From: an uncultured Paenibacillaceae bacterium
Lineage (GTDB): Bacteria > Bacillota > Bacilli > Paenibacillales > K13
Length of the DNA stretch: 64,000 nucleotides
Direction of reading: 5' to 3'
Assembly: GCA_913056365.1 (NCBI GenBank)
Contig: CAJXLT010000003.1
Location: 266,783-330,782, forward strand
Below are positions 47,478 to 55,188 of the stretch, piece by piece. The stretch's first letter is position 1. Each line of letters begins with the position of its first letter. The position numbers and the translations under genes were made by a program. Below the pieces are notes generated by a model that ran no database searches, was not told the origin of the DNA, and worked only from the letters and a program-made list of their open reading frames with translations.

Positions 47478-50400
47478 TCTTATTCGTAAGCAAGCGGAAC
47501 GAAATGCTTCTGCATGCGCCTATGTGTATGAAAATGAACGATTCACCTATCAACAAATCGATGCTGGTGCGCAACGCTGCGCTTCTGTATTAGCTGACAA
47601 AGGCGTCAAGGCCGGGCAGATAGTCGCCGTTGCCGTCGAAGATACCTCCTCCTTCATCCTGTCCTTGCTGAGCATCATGAAGCTGGGAGCGGCTTACTAT
47701 AGTATGGACCCGCGCCGTATTCCCGATCTCTCCCCATCCTTAATGAAGGAGCTGAATGTGTCTTGTTTGCTGGTTGAGCCCAAAGTGTACGCAGAAGCGG
47801 AAGCGATGGGAGTTCAAATTCCTATCATTCAGCTGGATGCAGTATGGCAGCAAGCGAATGCGCTTCAGAAGGTCGCAATACCGGATGCGAATATCCCGCC
47901 GCGAGACACGGCCCGCGTATTTTCCATACAAGACAAGGCGTATGCTTATGCTTCATATGATGACATGCAGCAGTACTATGAAGGCTTGTCGCACCACCTG
48001 AACGCTGACAGCTCCACGGCACACGTGCTTGTTTTCGAACACGTTTCGAATGAAATTGCGAGTGATTTGCTATTTGCCTCTATGCTGAAAGGAACAGAGG
48101 TATGGATGGTCCGCGATTGGACGGATCAACATGCGAGCTTGCTGCCGGACTCGGTGAAGAAGCGCCATCTCCTCTTGCATAAGTCTAAGTGGCTGCAGGT
48201 GATGGATAGCGGTCTCTGCCGATTCGACAGCTTTGAGCGAGTATCTGTCCTCGGTCCGCCATTGTTAAATAAACAGCTGAGCAGATGGCAGGAATTAACG
48301 TCTTTCGCATCCATCGATCATTATTTCATCCCGCACCATTCGAATAAAATAGCCGCGCATCGTTCGATTTCGGCGAACCGGCTATATGCGGAACAGCATA
48401 GCATCGAGTTGATTCCGATCGGCAGACCGATGCCGGACAAGGGGTATGCGATTGTGGATCGGAGCATGCAGGAGACGCCGGCCGGTTTGAGGGGAAGGCT
48501 TGCTTTACCGGCGGACATAACGTTTGCAGAATCACGCGGAGCTTCTGCTATAACGGGCGGATGGTTTCTCACCCAAGCAACGGCTATTCCATTGCCGGAT
48601 CAAAGCGTCTATATGCAAAATTATACGGGTCGGTATTTCACGCATGGCGGGCAACATATCGACCTTCGCATTATTGAGGAAGCCGTTCAATGCCAGGAAC
48701 ATATTGAGGCTGTGCGTATAGTCTTAGAAAAGCAATGGAACGCAGAGGCGAAAGCACATGCGATGATCGGATTTGTCAAGTTCAAACCGGAATGTGCGTT
48801 GACGGCCAGGGAGCTCATGGCAGATCTGAAAAGTCGGTTGCCTCTGTTCGCGCTCCCGGCTTACTGGCTGCCTGTAGAACACCTCTCCTTCGATGAGCTT
48901 GGTGAATGGGAAATGGATCGTTTGCATGCGATTTATAGAAGCAAGTTGGAGGAAACGGACAGCGTCCAGTCTGAACATAGCGTGACACTATTAATAGAGA
49001 CGTTGGAAGAGATGCTGCAGGTCAGCCACTTGGATGCGGAAGACAATGTATTCGAATATGGGATCGACTCGATCAAAATGCTCCAATTAAGATCCAAGCT
49101 GAGAAAGCAAGGCTATGCTGTGGAAGTGGAGGATATGTTCAGGTACCCAGTGATATCCCAGCTTGCCGGCAGATTGCAGCCTATCTCGAGAGAAGAGCCA
49201 ACGCATGTCGCAATCAGCGAGAATACGGTCATCGATGTGGAGACTGATCTCGACAAAGCCGAGGAGATGCTTGACAAAGAGAACCATATACAGCGTATTT
49301 ATTCCTTAACCCCTATGCAGGAGTTGGTGTTGTCGCAGAATATTGTCTCTTCCGGCACAGGACTGGATGTCAACATCATTCGTTGTAGAATCCTAGGCGG
49401 TCTGGATGTCGATCGTTTGAAGCATGCGTGGGAACAGGTTATACACAGGCATGATATTTTACGTACGGCGTTTGCATGGAAGAGATTGAAGAACCCTTTT
49501 CAAATCGTCTACCGGACGGTGGAGCTGCCTTGGCAATTCGTCGATCTGCAAGAGCAGTCCGAAGAATCGCAGCAGCAGAGCATATATGCCAAGCAGAACG
49601 AATTGTTGCAAGCCGGCTTCCCTGTTGCCCAAGCGCCTTTGATGAAAATCGTGCTCATGGCGACCCGTTCGGATTGCCACGAACTGATGTGGGCCTTCCA
49701 GACCTCGTTGATGGACGGCTGGAGCACGAATGTGATCATGCGAGATTTGGTAGAGATCTATGATAGGCTGCGCGTCGATCCCAAGGCAGAGCTTCAGGAA
49801 AGCACGCCTTATCTAGCATATGTGCAGGTTGTGAAGAAGCAGGATAGCGTGAAAGCAAAGCAATTTTGGCAGCAAATGTTTGACCAGTACGAGCCTAATG
49901 ACAACAGTTACTCCGGCAAGGGCGCATTGGAAAATCCGGACAACTTGTTTGCATTGGCGGAACAATCGACATTCTTGGACTCAGACGGAACCGAACGGCT
50001 GAGACAATTGTCCAGGAGCGCCCGCCTGACGATGAGCACTTTCTTCCAGGCGGCTTGGGCCAGATATCTTAGTGAAAGAGAAAACAGCAATGATATCATC
50101 TGCGGGATTGTGTCCTCTGGACGCGATGGCGATATTCCGGAGATGGAACAGATGGCTGGATTGTTCGTCAATATATTACCGTGCAGAATGCAAGGGGGGT
50201 TGGAGCGGCCAACACTGCAGTGGCTAACATATATGCAGCAACAGCAAGTGGATATGAACAAGTATGGGCAGCATCCTATCCACCAGATCGCCAAGTGGAA
50301 CAAGCTGCCGATCAGCCACATGGATCAAGTGATTCATGAAAAAACGCTCGTCTATCTCCATTACCCAACTGATCAGGAAGAAAACTATCAGCTTGACGAG

Positions 50401-50631
50401 CTTCAAATGACTAACTTTCAGAATGTAGATCAAATCAGAGTCCCCCTTCGCCTTTACTTCACGCTGGAAGAAGAAAGAATACGATTTTACATGCAATACA
50501 ATCAACATGCGTATGCCGAAGACTATATCCGTGAGATGCTTGCCAAAGTGAAAGCAAATCTGGTTGAAATCGCAAATATGGTCGATGGAACAACGGATAG
50601 AAAGGAGCTGTATCATGGACAAATCAGCTAA
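47464..50631 (+). CDS. NRPS-like protein: pseudo-adenylation domain-PCP-condensation-like domain
   Basis: N-terminus resembles A-domain start (FTYQQIDAGAQRCASVLADKGVKAGQIVAVAVEDTSSFILSLLSIMKLGAAYYSMDP) but lacks A3/A5/A7 motifs; PCP YGIDSIKMLQL; C-like ILRTAF...FQTSLMDGWS. ATG at 47464 overlaps the upstream stop. Confidence 0.85.
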   Translation: MRVPDLIRKQAERNASACAYVYENERFTYQQIDAGAQRCASVLADKGVKAGQIVAVAVEDTSSFILSLLSIMKLGAAYYSMDPRRIPDLSPSLMKELNVSCLLVEPKVYAEAEAMGVQIPIIQLDAVWQQANALQKVAIPDANIPPRDTARVFSIQDKAYAYASYDDMQQYYEGLSHHLNADSSTAHVLVFEHVSNEIASDLLFASMLKGTEVWMVRDWTDQHASLLPDSVKKRHLLLHKSKWLQVMDSGLCRFDSFERVSVLGPPLLNKQLSRWQELTSFASIDHYFIPHHSNKIAAHRSISANRLYAEQHSIELIPIGRPMPDKGYAIVDRSMQETPAGLRGRLALPADITFAESRGASAITGGWFLTQATAIPLPDQSVYMQNYTGRYFTHGGQHIDLRIIEEAVQCQEHIEAVRIVLEKQWNAEAKAHAMIGFVKFKPECALTARELMADLKSRLPLFALPAYWLPVEHLSFDELGEWEMDRLHAIYRSKLEETDSVQSEHSVTLLIETLEEMLQVSHLDAEDNVFEYGIDSIKMLQLRSKLRKQGYAVEVEDMFRYPVISQLAGRLQPISREEPTHVAISENTVIDVETDLDKAEEMLDKENHIQRIYSLTPMQELVLSQNIVSSGTGLDVNIIRCRILGGLDVDRLKHAWEQVIHRHDILRTAFAWKRLKNPFQIVYRTVELPWQFVDLQEQSEESQQQSIYAKQNELLQAGFPVAQAPLMKIVLMATRSDCHELMWAFQTSLMDGWSTNVIMRDLVEIYDRLRVDPKAELQESTPYLAYVQVVKKQDSVKAKQFWQQMFDQYEPNDNSYSGKGALENPDNLFALAEQSTFLDSDGTERLRQLSRSARLTMSTFFQAAWARYLSERENSNDIICGIVSSGRDGDIPEMEQMAGLFVNILPCRMQGGLERPTLQWLTYMQQQQVDMNKYGQHPIHQIAKWNKLPISHMDQVIHEKTLVYLHYPTDQEENYQLDELQMTNFQNVDQIRVPLRLYFTLEEERIRFYMQYNQHAYAEDYIREMLAKVKANLVEIANMVDGTTDRKELYHGQIS

Positions 50632-50839
50632 AGTGCTGGAGATTCTGGAGCAATACTTGGACGAGCCCGGCAAGCTGTCGCTGGACGATAACCTGCTGGA
50701 GCGGGGAATCAGCTCCTACAATTTCCTGAAAATTGTTGTCGATTTGGAGAACGAATTTGATATGGAATTTGATCCGGAGGAATTGAACTATAACCTATTT
50801 CAAACGCCGGCAACCTTGATCCGCTGTATAGAAAAATAA
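50615..50839 (+). CDS. Free-standing acyl/peptidyl carrier protein
   Basis: MDKSAKVLEILEQYLDEPGKLSLDDNLLERGISSYNFLKIVVDLENEFDMEFDPEELNYNLFQTPATLIRCI; carrier fold pattern with Ser in GISS. Overlaps the upstream stop (50631). Confidence 0.85.
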   Translation: MDKSAKVLEILEQYLDEPGKLSLDDNLLERGISSYNFLKIVVDLENEFDMEFDPEELNYNLFQTPATLIRCIEK

Positions 50840-50863
50840 GAGCTGCCAGAAAGGAGAGTTCCG

Positions 50864-51913
50864 ATGTATATTGGCATGAATCCGGAAACATTCCCGCAAA
50901 TCCGCAAGTACTTTCCCGATTGCTTCTACGGAATTGTCGAGGCCGTGAGCACGTACTTATACGATACGTCGCCGTTTGACAGAATCTTCAGCTTCCACAC
51001 CTTTCTCTACTCGAAAAAAGGCAAGGAGCTATCCCTGCAGAAGGGGTCTATCAGTCTGAACGCCTGTTTCAGCCGAGACGATTCTGTGATGACGAAGGTT
51101 CCGTCCTACATTAAGAAGTATTACGGGGTCGCTTGCCGCAGACAGAAATTCCACACATTCAGTGAGTTTGAAGCGCATGTGATTCGTTCCTTGGAAGAGA
51201 AGAAGCCCGTCATTACGGACTTTAATATGGGGTACGTGGAAGGGCTGTGGTCGTACAAGACGTTCTACGACCCTCATGCGATCGTCATTATCGGCATGGA
51301 CAAAGGAGAAACGGTGCATGCCTTCGATCAGACGCTGGGCCATATCCGAATTACCTACGAGGATTTCAAGGAGTGCTTTCACTATAACCGCAAGCATTAC
51401 AAGGCGTTCCGGGTGTACAATCTCTCTCATACCGGGCTGCCGGAGCGGAAGTTGGATCAGAAGAGCGCGCTGAGGCGCATTCGCCATAATCTGAAAAATT
51501 TGAGAGCGGAAAGCTCTCGGAAAGGATTCCAAGCCATTGCCGCCCTTACTGAAGATTTGAGCCGTTTCACGCAGCAGTCGAAGGCAGAAGGGGCTTATTT
51601 ACAGGAAATTTGGGAGTTTTCCCTGGATCGCTATATGTTGCCACTCTTCATCAAGCAGATGGCAGACGACTTGGAAGTCTCCTTGCCCGAGACGTTCCGT
51701 CAAGAGATGGAACAACTGTTCAGTGAACTGTTCAACAAATGGCTTGCCGTTGTGCTGCTGTTCGATAAAAACTTTATTCAGTATAAAGTGAGCAATTATG
51801 AGAAGATCCTTACATTGTTGAAGCAGATTTATCCCCTGGAACGGCAAACGATTCATATCTGGGAACAGGTGGAGGAGCTGATCAAGGCCCAGACGGTGGA
51901 AGAAGCAGGATGA
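50864..51913 (+). CDS. Papain-like/C39-like fold protein, possibly BtrH-related acyltransferase
   Basis: FPDCFYGIVEAV (candidate Cys), KPVITDFNMGYV...FYDPHAIVIIGMD (candidate His), HAFDQTLGHIRITYEDFKECF (candidate Asp); long helical C-terminus. Family assignment is by pattern only. Confidence 0.5.
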   Translation: MYIGMNPETFPQIRKYFPDCFYGIVEAVSTYLYDTSPFDRIFSFHTFLYSKKGKELSLQKGSISLNACFSRDDSVMTKVPSYIKKYYGVACRRQKFHTFSEFEAHVIRSLEEKKPVITDFNMGYVEGLWSYKTFYDPHAIVIIGMDKGETVHAFDQTLGHIRITYEDFKECFHYNRKHYKAFRVYNLSHTGLPERKLDQKSALRRIRHNLKNLRAESSRKGFQAIAALTEDLSRFTQQSKAEGAYLQEIWEFSLDRYMLPLFIKQMADDLEVSLPETFRQEMEQLFSELFNKWLAVVLLFDKNFIQYKVSNYEKILTLLKQIYPLERQTIHIWEQVEELIKAQTVEEAG

Positions 51914-51946
51914 ACAAGCGACAATCCTAATACGGAAGGTGATCAC

Positions 51947-53017
51947 ATGCAAAGACAGCCTCTGGTTACTGTCATTATTCCTACATTCAACCGGGAAGGT
52001 TTGCTGCCGAGAGCGATACAATCGGTCATCCATCAAACCTATCCCAACTGGGAGTTAATAATTGTCGATGATCGCAGCACGGATCAGACGAAGGAATTGG
52101 TGCAGGCGTACGCCAGGCAGGACAACCGTATCAAGTATGTCTTGAATGATCGAAGCCAGGGCGTAAGCGGAGCGAGAAACTGTGGCATTCTTCGCTCTGA
52201 AGGCGAATATATCGCATTCCTTGATTCCGATGACGAATGGTTTGCCCACCATCTGCATGACAGTGTGGAAGTTTTGGAAACCGAAAATGTCAAAGCAACC
52301 TTTGCTCTGTGGATTGAGAATAGGTCGGGGGGACAAGTGAAATTCGATGAGCAGGAAGACGTCAAGGAGAAGCTGGAGAAGGCGATCGCTCAGCTGAAGC
52401 CCAGGATCAAGGGCAACCTGATCTTTTTCGGCGAAGGCTTCTATGAGTTCACGCTGTTGGAAAATTTCTATATGTATCATATCAACACGATGGTGCTGAA
52501 GAAGGAAATCCTTGATCATGTGGGCTTTATGGAGGAAAGGCTTTTTGCCAACGAGGATAATGATTTCACTTATAGAGTATTCCATGATTATGAGATTTGC
52601 ATCATTCAGGACTATCACTTTCACTATCATGAAGGGACGGACAATCTTTATTTCTTCATGGATCGCAGCAAAGCGGACATTGAGGAGATCGCGGAACAAA
52701 CAGAGTTGATAGACAAGCTGACCTTTAACGGCGATTTGGAAAATCTGATGAGAAAATTGAGAAAGGGCTATGTCAAAAAATCAACAAAGCTAAAAAATAA
52801 GTCATTGTGTCTGAAGGTCATTGATGAGAGTATCGCGGATAAATATTTCACCTTGGGATACATCAATCGGAAAAAACACAAGCTGCGAGCTTTGAAGTTT
52901 TATATGCAGGCATTGCGGTACAAATCTAGTAAAGTGACGCTCTATCATCTAGGTCAATTATTGTTTCCCATCGGATTTAGGAGCAACGTAAAACCCGAGT
53001 ATTTCGATATTGGTTAA
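51947..53017 (+). CDS. Glycosyltransferase family 2
   Basis: PLVTVIIPTFNREGLLPRAIQSVIHQTYPNWELIIVDDRSTDQT...GVSGARNCGILRSEGEYIAFLDSDDEW. Confidence 0.92.
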   Translation: MQRQPLVTVIIPTFNREGLLPRAIQSVIHQTYPNWELIIVDDRSTDQTKELVQAYARQDNRIKYVLNDRSQGVSGARNCGILRSEGEYIAFLDSDDEWFAHHLHDSVEVLETENVKATFALWIENRSGGQVKFDEQEDVKEKLEKAIAQLKPRIKGNLIFFGEGFYEFTLLENFYMYHINTMVLKKEILDHVGFMEERLFANEDNDFTYRVFHDYEICIIQDYHFHYHEGTDNLYFFMDRSKADIEEIAEQTELIDKLTFNGDLENLMRKLRKGYVKKSTKLKNKSLCLKVIDESIADKYFTLGYINRKKHKLRALKFYMQALRYKSSKVTLYHLGQLLFPIGFRSNVKPEYFDIG

Positions 53018-53046
53018 GGGACTATTAGCATGAAAGAGGGGAAATC

Positions 53047-53718
53047 ATGTACGATTATGTGATTTTTGACGTGGACGGAACGCTCATTGATACGAATGAG
53101 GCCACGCTCATGGCGCTGCATCAAGTGTTGAGAGAAATGACGGGTCAAGAGTATGCGTATGAAGATTTAAGATTCGCTATTGGCATACCGGGTGAAAGCT
53201 CTCTTCCGAAACTGGGCATTCGGGATATTGAGACAGCGAACTTGAAATGGAATCAATCTCTCCAGGAATGCGCCGAGCATATTCAGGTCTATACAGGTAT
53301 TCGGGAGCTGCTGACAGCGTTGCAAGAGATGAATATCGATATGGGCGTGGTGACGTCCAATACGAAGTACGAGCTGAATGGACTGCTGCCGCATTTTCAG
53401 CCTATCGATCTGATGGCGAGTATCCCCTACGCTATTTGCGCGGATGATACCGAACGGCACAAGCCATACCCCGATCCGATGCTGAGGCTGTTGGAAATCT
53501 CCCGATATGATCCGGCAAGAGCGATTTATATTGGCGATACGGAGTATGACAAGCAGTGCGCCGAGGCGGCCAACGTGGATTTCGGATTAGCTGCATGGGG
53601 CAACGGGATGCTTGCCAACGAGATGAACGTGCAGCATATTTTCCATACACCGGAAGATATACTGAAGGTAGTCAATGGGAAACAAGTGCTCGAACCCAGG
53701 AAAGGGGGAGTGATATGA
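53047..53718 (+). CDS. HAD family hydrolase (phosphoglycolate phosphatase-like)
   Basis: VIFDVDGTLIDTNEA, VVTSNTK, KPYPDPML, YIGDTEYDKQCAEAA. Confidence 0.92.
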   Translation: MYDYVIFDVDGTLIDTNEATLMALHQVLREMTGQEYAYEDLRFAIGIPGESSLPKLGIRDIETANLKWNQSLQECAEHIQVYTGIRELLTALQEMNIDMGVVTSNTKYELNGLLPHFQPIDLMASIPYAICADDTERHKPYPDPMLRLLEISRYDPARAIYIGDTEYDKQCAEAANVDFGLAAWGNGMLANEMNVQHIFHTPEDILKVVNGKQVLEPRKGGVI

Positions 53719-54734
53719 ATCCATCCATGATTGCAAGAATCATCGAAGAATATAAGGAGTTACAGCCATTTTCAGGCTCTGTCTTGATCGGCAAACAGGA
53801 TGATCCATATAGGCAGAGCTATGGTTACGCCGATCGAAGCAATGAAAGACCCAATCAAGTAAGTACCAAGTTTGGGATAGCTTCCGGTTGCAAGATGTTT
53901 ACGGCCATCGCCATTTGTCAGCTCGTACAAGCAGGCAAGCTCTCGTTCGATTCACGATTGAGCGATTGTGTGGACGCTCTATTTCCGCAATTTGATCCGA
54001 ATGTTACGGTTCATCACCTGTTGACACATAGTTCCGGCATCCCGGATTATTTTGACGAAGAAGTGATGGATGATTTTGAATTACTGTGGAAAGCGAAGCC
54101 GATGTATGGGATTACGTCTCCCGGCGATTTTCTGCCTTTCTTTCAAGATAAGCCGATGAAGTTTGGTCCCGGTGACCGATTCGCTTATAGCAATGCAGGG
54201 TACATCTTGCTCGGGTTAATCATTGAGAAGATAACGGGTGTGGCATTTTCGACCTATATCGAAACGAATATTTTTCAGAGATGCGGCATGTCTGATTCAG
54301 GGTATTACAGAATGGATCAATTGCCTCCCGATACGGCGTTCGGTTATATAGATGAAGCGGAATCTTGGAGAACGAATATATACGCTGTACCGATTAAGGG
54401 CGGACCCGATGGCGGCGCCTATACGACAGTCGAAGACTTGCACAAATTCTGGAATGCGCTATTTGCACACAAACTGCTGAATCCCGACATGACGGACGTC
54501 TTGCTGACGCCGCATATTCAGGAAAGCGAGCATATCCATTACGGGTACGGCGTGTGGATGATGATCATCGATGATCAATTATTTAAGTATTTTGTGATGG
54601 GGAGCGATCCTGGCGTATCCATGCAATCCTCCGTATACCATGATGGGCTGCATGCACATATCATCGGGAATACCCATGCAGATACGGGATTGCTTGCCGG
54701 CAAGCTGGATGAGATGATTATGCAAGGAATCTAA
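53715..54734 (+). CDS. Serine hydrolase, beta-lactamase/penicillin-binding-protein-like
   Basis: SGCK (SxxK), YSNAGY (YxN), HYGYGVW; ATGA overlap with the HAD stop codon suggests translational coupling. Confidence 0.9.
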   Translation: MNPSMIARIIEEYKELQPFSGSVLIGKQDDPYRQSYGYADRSNERPNQVSTKFGIASGCKMFTAIAICQLVQAGKLSFDSRLSDCVDALFPQFDPNVTVHHLLTHSSGIPDYFDEEVMDDFELLWKAKPMYGITSPGDFLPFFQDKPMKFGPGDRFAYSNAGYILLGLIIEKITGVAFSTYIETNIFQRCGMSDSGYYRMDQLPPDTAFGYIDEAESWRTNIYAVPIKGGPDGGAYTTVEDLHKFWNALFAHKLLNPDMTDVLLTPHIQESEHIHYGYGVWMMIIDDQLFKYFVMGSDPGVSMQSSVYHDGLHAHIIGNTHADTGLLAGKLDEMIMQGI

Positions 54735-54788
54735 GATAGACATAGACCGTTCGATTTCGTGCATCGTGGATGGACAAATGAGATGAGA

Positions 54789-54818
54789 GAAAGCCGGAGC
54801 TTTGGCTCCGGCTTTCTT
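54789..54818 (+). terminator. Terminator closing the NRPS/PKS cluster
   Basis: Perfect GAAAGCCGGAGC-TTTG-GCTCCGGCTTTC hairpin followed by TTG TTC. Confidence 0.8.
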
Positions 54819-54973
54819 GTTCACGGACCGCGGAGACCTCTCATTATTTTGTCTTGCGGAGTACTGTATTGTTGCACATAAAACTTATCTAAGTGGTTTA
54901 ATAATGAAGATAGCATTCCTGTAGATCAATAAATCAGGCCTTTGCAAAAAAAGAGCGTCCTCGGTACGATTAG

Positions 54974-55015
54974 ATAGTCAGGTTGGAGTAACGGACTCCG
55001 CCTGACTATTTTTTT
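54974..55015 (+). terminator. Stem-loop/terminator
   Basis: ATAGTCAGG...CCTGACTAT stem with inner GGAG/CTCC, followed by TTTTTTT. Confidence 0.65.
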
Positions 55016-55188
55016 GGGTGAGGGATTTTGTTTGATGCCGAACGAACAGGGAATCACTTTGTCCGACACTTTACGACATAAAAGGACAAAAGTTGTCAAG
55101 GAAATTCACAGTTATATTTGATAATATAAAAAAGTATGAAAACCTTAATTATACATTTTAAGGAATTACAAAGGGAGGATGGATGTAA

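Noticed and set aside
47464-50631. Pseudogene interpretation of the degenerate A/C protein
   Set aside because: Frame is open over more than 1000 codons, the PCP Ser motif is intact and translational overlap with neighbours is kept; more likely a functional non-catalytic protein.
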